64,000 nucleotides of DNA from CAJWOS01 sp964502005 (GTDB lineage: Bacteria > Myxococcota_A > UBA796 > UBA2385). The notes under the pieces were generated by a model. That model saw only the letters and a program-made list of their open reading frames with translations, was not told the origin of the DNA and searched no databases. Both the position numbers and the translations under genes were made by a program. The stretch lies in NCBI GenBank assembly GCA_964502005.1, contig CAZCUX010000028.1, positions 1 through 64,000 of the forward strand, written 5' to 3'. This document shows positions 18,390-27,234 of this stretch, in pieces (the stretch's first letter is position 1; each line of letters starts with the position of its first letter).

Positions 18390-18842
18390 ATGTGCCGTCT
18401 CTTCCTCGCTCTTGGTCTGACCGCCTGTTCAGGCACCACCACAGTCACCACAATCGGGGAAGCGGGCGTCGTGACCTATGCGGTCGAGGTGGCGTACCGG
18501 AAGAGCCCGCCGACCACATGGGAAGACGCCCTGTTTGTGATGGACCATGAATACGTGTTTTTCACGGGTCTCACCAACGAGGGCGCAGCACGGCTCCCCG
18601 ACCCTTCGGCGGTCACCCACATCTTGGTCGATGAAGACGGCGACTTCGCAGGCGACATCACACCCGAGGTTCTCGACGAATCCGACCTTCCCCAAGTTCC
18701 CGACTTCACGCTGACCCCGACCACCGTGGGTGCGCTCCGTCTCGAAGCGTGGGTCGACGGCGCGCGCGTCGATATTGCGCCGTTGGTCAGTGTGTCCGAC
18801 CACCTGTCTGTGTCTACGGAAGAAGGCGGTGTCCATTGGTAG
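18390..18842 (+). CDS. Small predicted lipoprotein, unknown function
   Basis: A 150-residue protein with a very short leader MCRLFLALGLTAC and a lipidated Cys at position 13. The mature part is acidic and mostly predicted beta, with a DEDGDFAGDI stretch that could bind a cation. I do not recognise the family. The start ATG has GGGAG about ten bases upstream. The gene diverges from the CheA-like kinase and overlaps the probable start of tmcA by seven bases, so it heads that operon, although no link to tRNA modification is evident. Confidence 0.7.
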   Translation: MCRLFLALGLTACSGTTTVTTIGEAGVVTYAVEVAYRKSPPTTWEDALFVMDHEYVFFTGLTNEGAARLPDPSAVTHILVDEDGDFAGDITPEVLDESDLPQVPDFTLTPTTVGALRLEAWVDGARVDIAPLVSVSDHLSVSTEEGGVHW

Positions 18843-20800
18843 GACCGCGCCATCGGGGCGTGGTGGTGGTTCGCGGGAGCCCCGAGGACACCTATCGCGA
18901 AGCAGCGCAGCTTTTGGCAGGATGTCCCGAGGTCCTGTGGGTGAGCGCACAAGATGACCACCCCGAAAACCAGCGCCCTGCCGATGTTCGCCGATTGGCA
19001 GGGTGCAGTGTTTTGGCCGTCGTTCTCGACCTACACGCCGGCCTGGACCCCGACCTCCTCGGAATCGTCCACGGATTTGTGCGCGGTGGGGGCCGGCTCG
19101 TTCTTCGAATGCCGCCGCAGCCACCTCCTTGCTCACCCGGCTACCACAACCGTCTTTGGAACCGATTGGAGTCTGTTCTCGAGCAAACGCCCGCGCGCGT
19201 GACCTCCCCGCCCGCAGCAGGCATACAAACACACGGCACCCAAGAACAGGCGTCACTTGTCTCAAACTTGACAAATGCAATAGGTTGCGGTAATATACAG
19301 ATTGTGCTCACCGCCGACCGCGGACGCGGAAAGTCGGCTGCGCTCGGTATGTTGGTGGACCGCTTGCCGCCCACAACCCCCGTTTGGGTCACAGGGCCCC
19401 ATCCGACCGCCGTAGCCGAGGTGCTGCGATTTTCCACACGCCCCCTCGTGTGGACCGACCCCGTCGCGTTGCTCTCTGGTCCTCCGATTGCAGGGCTGCT
19501 GTTGGTGGACGAAGCCGCACAGCTACCCGTGCCCGTGCTGCAATCGCTGGTGGAATCGTTCCCGGATGCTTCGATGCTGTTTTCGACGACCGTTCACGGC
19601 TATGAGGGGACAGGGCGCGGGTTCTTGCTCAAATTCGTCGAAGACCTCGCGTCGGGCCCTCGCCCTTTCGCGCGCTTCCACTTGACCTCACCCATTCGCT
19701 GGGCATCCGACGACCCCCTCGAACGCTTCGTCTTCGACCTTTTGGCCCTCGACGCAGAGCCTCCCCCCGTCGACGCCCAAACGCCGCTTCGATTTGCCCG
19801 CTGGTCCCAAGACGACCTTCAGCGCGACCCCACGCACCTTTCTGCAGTGTTTGGCTTGCTCGTGGCCGCCCATTACCGCACCACCCCCGAAGACCTCCAC
19901 CGCTTGCTCGATGCGCCCGACACCCACATCCACATCGGGACCGCGGGAGCAACACCCGCCGCGGTCGGCTGGCTCGTCGAAGAAGGCGGACTGGACGACG
20001 CAACCATTGATGCAATGGCGAGCGGCGCACGATTTCGCGGGCAAGTCCTGACGGAGACGCTCGTATGCCACTCGGGCCACCGCGCGGCTGGAGCGCTGCG
20101 GTGGATGCGCAGCGTGCGGACAGTCGTGCATCCCGACCTTCGCAAGAAGGGCGTAGCGGCGCAGCTTGTCGCCGCGGAGCACGCGGCTCACCCCGAGGTG
20201 GACCTCTTTGGGACGGTGTTCGGCGCAACACCCGCGCTGGTGCGGTTTCGACAGCGCTTGGGCTACGTCGTGGTGCGCCTGGGCGTGTCGCGGGGTGCGC
20301 GCACCGGTGTGCCGTCGGTGGTGATGGTTCGTCCGCAATCGGCGGCTGGACACGCCCTGGTCGACCTGCTCCGCGCGGAGTGCGCCCGCGACTTGCCCGG
20401 TCAGCTCCAGTGGATGTCCCGAGAGGTGGGGCCTCGCCTGTCTGACCACCTGCGCGCAGCGTTGACCCACGAACTCCCAGCGGCCGCTCCATGGACCGCG
20501 CGCGATATCGCCTCCCGCGTGGAGCACTTGTTGCGGGGCGCGATGCCCCTCGACAGCGCCGGCGACGCGCCCCGTCTGTGGTTAGAAGCGGTCTACGGGA
20601 GCGCGCGACCCGGTCTCACGCCGCTCGAAGCCGCCTGCTTGTCTGCGAGAGTCGACGATGGCCACGCCTGGACCACCGTTGCGGCCCACGCACGCGTAAA
20701 TGTGGCCGTCGCACAACGCGCCACTCGACGGGCCTTGCGTCAACTGGTCGCGGATGCGGGCGGCCCCCATGCAATTTGGATGCTACCATCCCCCCCATGA
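18836..20800 (+). CDS. tmcA: tRNA(Met) cytidine acetyltransferase TmcA
   Basis: Makes N4-acetylcytidine at wobble position 34 of elongator tRNA-Met using acetyl-CoA and ATP (E. coli TmcA/YpfI family). The likely start is a TTG at 18836 overlapping the previous stop, with AAGGCGG upstream; this gives 654 residues against 671 in E. coli. An N-terminal domain (1-130) precedes the RNA-helicase-like module with Walker A ADRGRGKS (160-167), DEAA (225-228) and FSTTVHGYEGTGRGFLLKF (about 249-267). The GNAT acetyltransferase domain has VHPDLRKKGVAAQLV (431-445) as its acetyl-CoA loop. The C-terminal tRNA-recognition tail follows. The stop overlaps the next gene by four bases. Confidence 0.9.
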   Translation: MVGPRHRGVVVVRGSPEDTYREAAQLLAGCPEVLWVSAQDDHPENQRPADVRRLAGCSVLAVVLDLHAGLDPDLLGIVHGFVRGGGRLVLRMPPQPPPCSPGYHNRLWNRLESVLEQTPARVTSPPAAGIQTHGTQEQASLVSNLTNAIGCGNIQIVLTADRGRGKSAALGMLVDRLPPTTPVWVTGPHPTAVAEVLRFSTRPLVWTDPVALLSGPPIAGLLLVDEAAQLPVPVLQSLVESFPDASMLFSTTVHGYEGTGRGFLLKFVEDLASGPRPFARFHLTSPIRWASDDPLERFVFDLLALDAEPPPVDAQTPLRFARWSQDDLQRDPTHLSAVFGLLVAAHYRTTPEDLHRLLDAPDTHIHIGTAGATPAAVGWLVEEGGLDDATIDAMASGARFRGQVLTETLVCHSGHRAAGALRWMRSVRTVVHPDLRKKGVAAQLVAAEHAAHPEVDLFGTVFGATPALVRFRQRLGYVVVRLGVSRGARTGVPSVVMVRPQSAAGHALVDLLRAECARDLPGQLQWMSREVGPRLSDHLRAALTHELPAAAPWTARDIASRVEHLLRGAMPLDSAGDAPRLWLEAVYGSARPGLTPLEAACLSARVDDGHAWTTVAAHARVNVAVAQRATRRALRQLVADAGGPHAIWMLPSPP

Positions 20801-22581
20801 CCCACCCGGCTATTCCGCCAGCCCCCCGGGCCGACCGAAGTCACCTCCTGGCCGCGATATCAAGCGTCGTGTTGGCCGTCGTTGTGACGTGGCCGCTCGT
20901 GTTGTCGCCCACCACCTTGCTCGTCGGCCATCCCGGCAACGACAACTGGAACCACGCCTGGGGCTATTGGTGGGTCGCATCCGAGCTGTCCCAAGGCCGC
21001 TGGCCGTCCCATACAGAGCTGCTCACTTGGCCCAGCGGCGGTACCCTCTATTTCATCGACTCCGTGCAGGCGGTCGTGTCCTTGCCCCTCCAGTGGCTCG
21101 GCGGCCCTGCGCTGGCTTACAACCTTGTGGTCCTCGCGGGCCTCGCGACCGCCGCATTTGGCGCTTACCTCCTCGCGCGTCGGGTCACGGGCAGCGCCAT
21201 CGCCGCGGGGGTGGCCCTCGTCACGTATGGCGCCGCGCCGCACTTGCTCGGCCAAGCCTACAACGGCATCTCCGAAACGGTGTGCGCCGGCTGGCTTCCG
21301 CTGACCTTATGGGCATTGGTCCGGCTCATCGACCGCCCAGTCTGGACGCGCGCACTTACCCTTGGTGCATTCGCCGCAGTGTGTGCCCTCACGAGTTGGT
21401 ACTATGGTCTCATGGCCGCTGTGGGGGGCGTGGTGCTGTTGCTGTGGCAGGGTGCCATCCAGCCCTACGCGACCCGCTGGCGACAACTGGTGCCCATGCT
21501 GGGCCTCGCAGGGGCCGTTGCGGGCGTGCTCGTGTCGCCCATGCTGTTTGTGTTCCGGCAGTCCCTCGAAGCGGCAGACGCGCTCGTCACCCGCGACCCT
21601 GCGTTTGTGCGTCGCTCGCTCATGGACCACAACATCACCGACATTCTCGCGTTTGTCCGGCTTGGCACCCGGCCCAGCCCCGACTTGTTTGCGCTCTACG
21701 GTGAACAGCTCGTCATCATTATTTCGCTTGGTTGGACCACTCTTGCCTTGGGCGCACTTGCATTGTTTCGCCGCCATCGAAGCCGGGAGCTTTCGCCGTG
21801 GTTGTGGGCGGGGCTGGTGTGCTTTGTGTTTAGCTTGGGCCCGTACCTCAATGTCGACGGCCATTATGTTGAGCTTGGCGGGAGCCGGGTTCCGCTGCCA
21901 TTCTTGTTGTTGTTTGACGCGCTCCCACTCTTCGACCGCATCAGCCACCCGTTTCGTTTTGTCGTGGGGGTTGGGCTTGCGCTGTCGATGTTCGCCGCCG
22001 CGGGGTTTCGCTATTCCACGCGCCAGATGCCCGTTTCCGTTCAAGCGGGTCTAATGGCGCTGTTGGTGACAGCGTTCGCAGCAGAGACGGTCTGGGCAAC
22101 GCCTGCTTCGTTGCCGGTTCCCAACTCGTCGGCCGCGATTCCGGCGGCGTATACCGAGATGCAGCAAGACCCCGTCGCTGGCGCTGTTCTCGACCTCCCC
22201 ATGACCACGCCCAATCTCGAACGCGCGGTCTATTCTTGGTACCAAACCGCGCACGGTCGGCCCGCACCCTGGGGCTTGAACGACCCCATGCCTCGCGCAT
22301 TGCTGCAAAATCGCCTCACCGCCACGCTCATTCGCCTAGAAGCCAACCGCGCGCGCAGCCTCCCGCCGTCGATTCCGGCGCTCGACGTGGTGGTGGGTGC
22401 ACGGCAACTGGTGCGGACGGGCTACCGTTATATTGTGTTGCATGAAAACCTATATCCGCGCGACCGCCGAAATATGGTGGTAACCATTCTTCAGGGTGTG
22501 TTTGGCGCGCCTACCGCCTACCCCGAAGACCACCTGCTGGTGTGGCGCTTGGACCCGTTCACGGAAGAGGACGCACACTGA
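20797..22581 (+). CDS. Polytopic membrane protein, GT-C glycosyltransferase-like
   Basis: A 594-residue protein with about 11-13 predicted TM helices. After TM1 (AISSVVLAVVVTWPLVL) an extracytoplasmic loop holds GNDNWNHAWGYWW, with an acidic residue where GT-C enzymes carry a catalytic Asp. LTWPSGGTLYF resembles motifs in uncharacterised bacterial GT-C-like proteins. The C-terminal 130 residues are soluble and probably periplasmic. A lipid-linked sugar transferase role is a family-level guess. It begins four bases inside tmcA (ATGA) and ends one base into the next gene, so it is co-translated with both. Confidence 0.7.
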   Translation: MTHPAIPPAPRADRSHLLAAISSVVLAVVVTWPLVLSPTTLLVGHPGNDNWNHAWGYWWVASELSQGRWPSHTELLTWPSGGTLYFIDSVQAVVSLPLQWLGGPALAYNLVVLAGLATAAFGAYLLARRVTGSAIAAGVALVTYGAAPHLLGQAYNGISETVCAGWLPLTLWALVRLIDRPVWTRALTLGAFAAVCALTSWYYGLMAAVGGVVLLLWQGAIQPYATRWRQLVPMLGLAGAVAGVLVSPMLFVFRQSLEAADALVTRDPAFVRRSLMDHNITDILAFVRLGTRPSPDLFALYGEQLVIIISLGWTTLALGALALFRRHRSRELSPWLWAGLVCFVFSLGPYLNVDGHYVELGGSRVPLPFLLLFDALPLFDRISHPFRFVVGVGLALSMFAAAGFRYSTRQMPVSVQAGLMALLVTAFAAETVWATPASLPVPNSSAAIPAAYTEMQQDPVAGAVLDLPMTTPNLERAVYSWYQTAHGRPAPWGLNDPMPRALLQNRLTATLIRLEANRARSLPPSIPALDVVVGARQLVRTGYRYIVLHENLYPRDRRNMVVTILQGVFGAPTAYPEDHLLVWRLDPFTEEDAH

Positions 22582-23372
22582 TGTGGGCACGGTTTGCGAG
22601 TGTTCTCGTGGCATTGTGGGCGGTTCCGACCCAAGCCGCCGTCTTGCATGCCGTGGCCCACGCACCGTTGGAGCCTGGCGACCAACGTTGTATCGCGGAC
22701 AACAACGTCAACCTGCGGGCCGCGCCCAATACCCAGAGCGCCGTACAAGCCCAGCTCATCCTTGGTACCGCGGTGAAGGTGCGGGCGGTGGTCCCCGGTG
22801 GCCCAGCGGAGGTGTCGGGCCGCTTGGATTGGTGGTACGAGGTGGTGGTCATCGACGACAACGACGAGGCGACGGCAAAGGGCTATTTGTACGGCCCTAC
22901 CCTTACGCCGGCTTGCTTCGAAGCGGACCTCAACGGCGACGGGCAATCGGAGCGAATCACCGCGACCATGAACCTCGACGGCGCAACGACGGTTCACATT
23001 CAAGCCACGGACATGACCCACCGCGTGGCGGTCCCGTTTTCTCGCGCACGCGGGGTACGGCCGGTGGGCGTGACATGGATGGGCCCCCACGAAGCCGGCT
23101 TCGCGATGCTCCGCGTGCAGACGGGCGGGCGCGGTCTGGATGAGCAAGTCGATGGAGACGTCGCATATATCGCTTGGCCAGCAGGTCGAGCCCCAGCGGT
23201 GGTGCTCACCCATGGGGCGACGGGATTGTCCACCAAGGGTCCCATCGCGGTGCTTCCCCTGTTTTCGGCATCTGCGGGCACCGTCGAAGTGCGTCGGTCG
23301 CTCAACGGCGCGCCGCCCACCGTACAGCGGTATCGATGGGATCGGGACCGATACGTACCTGTGCCCCAATAA
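22581..23372 (+). CDS. Exported protein with bacterial SH3 domain
   Basis: A 263-residue protein with a signal peptide cut after TQA (about residue 19). A bacterial SH3 (SH3b) domain follows: NNVNLRAAPNTQSAVQ, ILGTAVKVRAV, WWYEVVVID, KGYLYG. Next is a single FG-GAP-like DLNGDGQSERI segment and a beta-rich remainder. SH3b domains often bind peptidoglycan or cell-surface ligands, so a periplasmic or surface role is inferred. The ATG overlaps the preceding stop (TGATG). It is the last gene of the lipoprotein-tmcA-membrane-protein operon. Confidence 0.75.
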   Translation: MWARFASVLVALWAVPTQAAVLHAVAHAPLEPGDQRCIADNNVNLRAAPNTQSAVQAQLILGTAVKVRAVVPGGPAEVSGRLDWWYEVVVIDDNDEATAKGYLYGPTLTPACFEADLNGDGQSERITATMNLDGATTVHIQATDMTHRVAVPFSRARGVRPVGVTWMGPHEAGFAMLRVQTGGRGLDEQVDGDVAYIAWPAGRAPAVVLTHGATGLSTKGPIAVLPLFSASAGTVEVRRSLNGAPPTVQRYRWDRDRYVPVPQ

Positions 23373-23528
23373 ACCCTCCTATGGCTTCCCTTCACGCCCG
23401 CACGGTCCCACAGACCTTGACAATCCACGGCCAACAGGTGAAAGAGGACCCGCCTACCGGCCAGCGCGGCATCACTTGACGTGCGCCACGAACAAGGTCC
23501 TGCGCGGCCCGGCATTTTGGAGAATACC

Positions 23529-23798
23529 ATGGCGATGACTGTTGAGCGCAAGGCGGAGTTGATCCGTGACTATGCGCGCGAAGAAAACGATACCGGCTCC
23601 CCTGAAGTTCAGATTGCGCTCCTTACCGAGCGGATCAACTACCTCACGGACCACTTCCGCACCCACCACAAGGACCACCACTCCCGCCGCGGCTTGCTCA
23701 AGCTCGTCGGTCGGCGTCGTCGGCTCCTCAAGTACCTGCGGGTAAACCACGAGGACCGGTACCAGACGGTCATCCAGCGCCTCGGCTTGCGGCGCTGA
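23529..23798 (+). CDS. rpsO: Ribosomal protein S15
   Basis: The 89-residue small-subunit protein bS15, which binds 16S rRNA early in 30S assembly. It has the conserved ETGSPEVQIALLTERI-type segment (here NDTGSPEVQ), LTDHFRTHHKDHHSRRGLL and the LVGRRRRLLKYL motif that contacts the three-way junction. GGAG is six bases before the ATG at 23529. The rpsO-pnp order is conserved across bacteria; here a hairpin terminator separates them, so pnp may be read partly from its own promoter or by readthrough. Confidence 0.97.
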   Translation: MAMTVERKAELIRDYAREENDTGSPEVQIALLTERINYLTDHFRTHHKDHHSRRGLLKLVGRRRRLLKYLRVNHEDRYQTVIQRLGLRR

Positions 23799-23807
23799 AT
23801 CACATTC

Positions 23808-23836
23808 AGGCGGCGGGTCATCCCGCCGCCTTTGTG
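23808..23836 (+). terminator. rpsO terminator
   Basis: A perfect ten-base stem AGGCGGCGGG / CCCGCCGCCT with a TCAT loop, followed by TTGTGT. It sits ten bases after the rpsO stop. Confidence 0.8.
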
Positions 23837-24192
23837 TATGGCGACGCGGGTTTTCCGCGAGAAGACCTCCTTCTGCAAAAATCCCGTCGCACTGTTCTTT
23901 TTGGAAACCCAAACACCGACCATCCCTCGCAGCCCGCTGTCGCAGCAATTGGGACGAGGTATTTCGCAGGTCTACGCAGACCGATGTGTGCTTCTACACT
24001 TCGTTCTCCGCAGGTCTACGGGATGCCCACCCCCCGAACGTCGCCGACTCGGTCCATCGCTGTCTTCTTTTGGGATGCCGGATGTGCGGCCTGCACGCTC
24101 GATTCGATGTAGGCGCACAAAAACACCCAAAGTAAAGACCCACCCCGTGACCGCCGAGATGGACGAACCGGAGCGGGGTGTTGGAGACATGA
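23832..24192. other. rpsO-pnp intergenic leader, no confident gene
   Basis: About 360 bases between the rpsO terminator and pnp. A short frame at 23834-24112 (92 codons) has no ribosome site of note, no recognisable domain and unusual composition, so it is not called. The decanucleotide CAGGTCTACG recurs about 45 bases apart (near 23970 and 24010), meaning unclear. In many bacteria a pnp leader carries an RNase III-cut hairpin that autoregulates the gene; I could not identify one with confidence. Confidence 0.4.
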
Positions 24193-26301
24193 ATGAAGAC
24201 CCAGAGCATTTCCGTAGAAATCGGCGGACGCGACATCACTTTCGAAACTGGCTGGCTTGCCAAGCAGGCATCCGGCTCAATCGTCGTCCGTCAGAACGAC
24301 AGCAGCGTGCTGTGTACCTTCGTGGCCGACCACGGCACGAGCCGCTTCGACTTCCTGCCCCTCACGGTCGACTACCAGGACCGCACGGCAGCCGAAGGCA
24401 AGATTCCCGGTGGTTTCCTCAAGCGCGAAGGCCGGCCGGGCGAGCGCGAAACCCTCATCTGCCGCCTCATCGACCGCCCCTTGCGGCCGCAGTTCGCCAA
24501 GCACGTCCGCAATGAAATGCAAATCATTGCGACCGTCCTCAGCTTCGACTCCGCAAGCGACACCGACGTCCTCGCCCTTTGCGGCTCGTCGGCCGCCGTC
24601 GCCGTCTCCGACATGCCCACCGAAGGCGCCGTCGCCGGCGTCCGCGTGTGCCGCGTGAACGGCGAGTTCAAGCTGAACCCCTCCCGCGCGGAAGTTGAAG
24701 AAGCCGACATCAACCTTGTTGTCGCCGGCACTGCCGACGCCATCTGCATGGTCGAAGGCGGCGCCAAGGAAGCCAGCGAATCCGACATGCTGGACGCCAT
24801 GGACCTCGCCCATGCCGCCATCAAGAAGATTTGCGCCGCGATTGACGAGCTCGCCGCAATGGTCGGCACCGCCAAGCGCGACATCGGCGTGGCTCCCAAG
24901 CCCGACGCCGACATCGCCGCCAAGTTGGCCGAGCTCGGCGGTGACTCCCTCGTGGCCGCAATGGCCATCCGTGGCAAGCACGAGCGCCGCGAGGCCATCG
25001 CCTCCGCACGCGAAGCCGCCATCGGCCAGCTCACCGCCGGCATCGAAGATTCCGCCGAGCTTGCGCGGGTCACGGGCGAAGCCAAAGAGTCGTGGGAGAA
25101 GCTCATCCGGAAGACAATGCGCAACACCGTCATCCGTGAGCGCGTCCGCCTCGATGGCCGCTCCACCGACGAAGTCCGCGCTATCACCTGCCAGGTGGGC
25201 GTCGCTGCACGCACGCACGGCTCGGCGGTCTTCACCCGTGGTGAGACCCAGGCCTTCGTTTCGGCCACCATCGGCATCGAAGAAGACGCCCAGCGCATCG
25301 ACTTCGCCGGCTCCAGCAACGTCTTCCGCCGCTGGATGCTCCAGTACAACTTCCCCCCGTTCTGCACCGGTGAAGCCCGCCCGATGCGCGGTCCCAAGCG
25401 CCGCGAAATCGGCCACGGCGCCCTCGCGCACCGCGCTCTCGAAGCCGTGGTGCCGAGCCAGGAGCAGTTCCCCTACGTCCTCCGCTGCGTGTCCGACGTC
25501 CTTGAGTCCAACGGCTCGAGCTCGATGGCCACGGTCTGCGGCGCCAGCTTGTCCCTCATGGACGCCGGCGTGCCCCTCAAGGCACCCGTCGCCGGTATCG
25601 CGATGGGTCTCATCAAGGAAGGCGATGACTACGCCGTCCTCTCCGACATTCTCGGCGATGAAGACCACCTCGGCGATATGGACTTCAAGGTGACCGGCAC
25701 GGTCAACGGCATCACCGCCTTCCAGCTCGACACCAAAATCACGGGCCTTCCCCGCGAAGTCATGCTGCGGGCGATGAACCAGGCCCGCGAAGGTCGGCTC
25801 TATATTCTCGACGAGATGAGCCAGACCCTCAGCGCACCCCGGAAAGAGCTGTCGCAGTACGCTCCCCGCATCTCCGTGTTGTCCATCAACCCGGAGAAAA
25901 TCCGCGACATCATCGGACCCGGAGGCAAGACCATCCGCAGCATCCAGGACCGCACCGAGACCCGCCTCCGCGTGGACGACTCCGGTCGTGTCGAAATCGC
26001 CAGCTCCAGCCAAGCGGCTGCCCAGAAGGCCATCGACATCATCCGCGAGCTCACCCAGGAAGCAGAAATCGGCAAGATGTACCTGGGCGTGGTCAAGCGC
26101 ACGGTCGACTTCGGCGCTTTCGTCGAAATCTTCCCCGGCACCGAAGGTCTGGTCCACATCAGCCACTTGGCTGAAGGCCGCGTCGAAAAGACCACCGACG
26201 TCGTCCGCGAAGGCGACGAAGTTCTGGTTCGCGTCATCGACATCGACCGCTCCGGCAAGATTCGGTTGTCCCGCAAGGAAGCCTTGACCGACTCGATGTG
26301 A
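24193..26301 (+). CDS. pnp: Polyribonucleotide nucleotidyltransferase (PNPase)
   Basis: Phosphorolytic 3'-5' exoribonuclease that degrades mRNA and can add tails from nucleoside diphosphates. It forms a trimer and joins the degradosome in many bacteria. At 702 residues it is full length. Domains in order: first RNase PH-like (MKTQSISVEIGG start, FLKREGRP, ICRLIDRPLRP), all-helical linker (about 215-310), second catalytic RNase PH (THGSAVFTRGETQ, MDAGVPLKAPVAGIAMG, DILGDEDHLGDMDFKV), KH (IGPGGKTIRSIQ, about 570-585), and S1 (YLGVVKRTVDFGAFVEI, GLVHISHLA, to the C-terminus). GGAG precedes the ATG. It lies downstream of rpsO and upstream of dut, a common arrangement. Confidence 0.97.
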   Translation: MKTQSISVEIGGRDITFETGWLAKQASGSIVVRQNDSSVLCTFVADHGTSRFDFLPLTVDYQDRTAAEGKIPGGFLKREGRPGERETLICRLIDRPLRPQFAKHVRNEMQIIATVLSFDSASDTDVLALCGSSAAVAVSDMPTEGAVAGVRVCRVNGEFKLNPSRAEVEEADINLVVAGTADAICMVEGGAKEASESDMLDAMDLAHAAIKKICAAIDELAAMVGTAKRDIGVAPKPDADIAAKLAELGGDSLVAAMAIRGKHERREAIASAREAAIGQLTAGIEDSAELARVTGEAKESWEKLIRKTMRNTVIRERVRLDGRSTDEVRAITCQVGVAARTHGSAVFTRGETQAFVSATIGIEEDAQRIDFAGSSNVFRRWMLQYNFPPFCTGEARPMRGPKRREIGHGALAHRALEAVVPSQEQFPYVLRCVSDVLESNGSSSMATVCGASLSLMDAGVPLKAPVAGIAMGLIKEGDDYAVLSDILGDEDHLGDMDFKVTGTVNGITAFQLDTKITGLPREVMLRAMNQAREGRLYILDEMSQTLSAPRKELSQYAPRISVLSINPEKIRDIIGPGGKTIRSIQDRTETRLRVDDSGRVEIASSSQAAAQKAIDIIRELTQEAEIGKMYLGVVKRTVDFGAFVEIFPGTEGLVHISHLAEGRVEKTTDVVREGDEVLVRVIDIDRSGKIRLSRKEALTDSM

Positions 26302-26338
26302 GCCTCGGCGAGCGAAGCAACGCTCGCTGCCCACCGCG

Positions 26339-26376
26339 CCCCGGAGCGCCCGAAAGGGTCTCCGGGGTCGTTGTTT
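26339..26376 (+). terminator. Hairpin between pnp and dut
   Basis: CCCCGGAG / CTCCGGGG stem, extended inside by CCC-GAAA-GGG with a GNRA-type tetraloop, then TCGTTGTTT. A second smaller hairpin (GCGAGCG / CGCTCGC) lies just before it at about 26307-26328. This is a likely pnp terminator or transcript end; dut begins only 15-20 bases later. Confidence 0.65.
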
Positions 26377-26390
26377 CTGGAGAAGTTGTG

Positions 26391-26846
26391 ATGTTGTCTC
26401 CCGTCGTAACCGTGCAGGTTTTGCCGCATGGCGCAGGGCTCCCACTGCCGCGCTACGAGACCGCTGGCGCCGCCGGTATGGACCTCCGCGCTGCCGTTGA
26501 CGCTCCTCTCGTGCTCGCACCGCTCGACCGTGTGGCTGTGCCGACGGGCCTTATCGTCGCCATACCCTCAGGCTTCGAAGGACAAGTGCGCCCGCGCTCC
26601 GGCAACGCGCTCAAATACGGCCTCTCGATGCCCAACAGCCCCGGCACCATTGACAGCGACTACCGCGGAGAGCTGAAGGTGCTGCTCATCCATCTCGGCA
26701 AAGAGCCACTGACCATCGAGCGCGGCATGCGCATCGCGCAGTTGGTGATTTGTCCGGTCGCCCAAGCGCGCATCGAGGTGGTGACCACAGTGGACAACGC
26801 AACCGCGCGTGGTGACGGTGGCTTCGGCTCCACCGGCCACTCCTGA
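26391..26846 (+). CDS. dut: dUTP diphosphatase (dUTPase)
   Basis: Trimeric dUTPase of 151 residues that hydrolyses dUTP to dUMP and pyrophosphate, keeping uracil out of DNA and supplying dTMP synthesis. All five motifs are visible: AGMDLRA (28-34), RPRSG (67-71), GTIDSDYRGE (85-94, with the uracil-pocket Tyr), RIAQL (114-118) and the C-terminal arm RGDGGFGSTG (140-149). The ATG at 26391 has GGAG eight bases upstream; a GTG one codon earlier has better spacing (five), so the true start may be one residue longer. It follows pnp. Confidence 0.96.
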   Translation: MLSPVVTVQVLPHGAGLPLPRYETAGAAGMDLRAAVDAPLVLAPLDRVAVPTGLIVAIPSGFEGQVRPRSGNALKYGLSMPNSPGTIDSDYRGELKVLLIHLGKEPLTIERGMRIAQLVICPVAQARIEVVTTVDNATARGDGGFGSTGHS

Positions 26847-26849
26847 GCG

Positions 26850-27125
26850 TTAGCGGCGCCCCAACTGGCGGTCGAGCTGCTGGGTGGCGACGACGTCGCC
26901 AAAGCGAGGCGCGAGCAACGCCTGTTGCTGCCACTGCTGGGCCGTGAATGGGCCGCCAGGGGTTCCGAGCGCAGGTAGCTTCGGGGCGCTCCCCCGCGCA
27001 AATACATCGGCCACCACCGTCGCGACACCTACGGGCAGCGTACACGGCGGGGGGTCCGGCAATGGAGCCGTGAGCAAAGCGAGCGTCAACGCAGGGACCG
27101 GCACGACAACCTCCTGCCCCATCAT
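26850..27125 (-). CDS. Possible small protein, unknown
   Basis: A 91-codon leftward frame converging on dut, with the stop four bases after the dut stop. The product is Pro/Ala/Leu/Gln-rich (AQQWQQQALLAP near the end) and matches no family I know. A strong leftward terminator lies 35 bases before its ATG, which would cut it off from the upstream gene and leaves little room for a promoter. It may be a chance frame. Confidence 0.3.
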   Translation of the reverse strand: MMGQEVVVPVPALTLALLTAPLPDPPPCTLPVGVATVVADVFARGSAPKLPALGTPGGPFTAQQWQQQALLAPRFGDVVATQQLDRQLGRR

Positions 27126-27160
27126 GCCGCGCCGCGCAGCGACACGCGAGCCGCAATCGC

Positions 27161-27191
27161 AAAAAAACCACGGCGGGCCCCCGAGGCCCGC
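27161..27191 (-). terminator. Intrinsic terminator of the hybrid-kinase operon
   Basis: Read leftward: GCGGGCC / GGCCCGC stem with a five-base loop, then CGTGG and seven T. It lies about 45 bases after the stop of the gene at 27235-27780. This is the clearest intrinsic terminator in the window. Confidence 0.85.
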
Positions 27192-27234
27192 TCACCCCCA
27201 GGTCGTATGGGCGCTCGGTGCCCGCCGGCGGAAC

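Noticed and set aside
23834..24112. 92-codon frame between rpsO and pnp
   Set aside because: No ribosome site, no motif, mixed composition; probably untranslated leader.
24277..26520. 747-codon leftward frame across pnp and dut
   Set aside because: Gly/Asp/Val-rich antisense of two unmistakable housekeeping genes.
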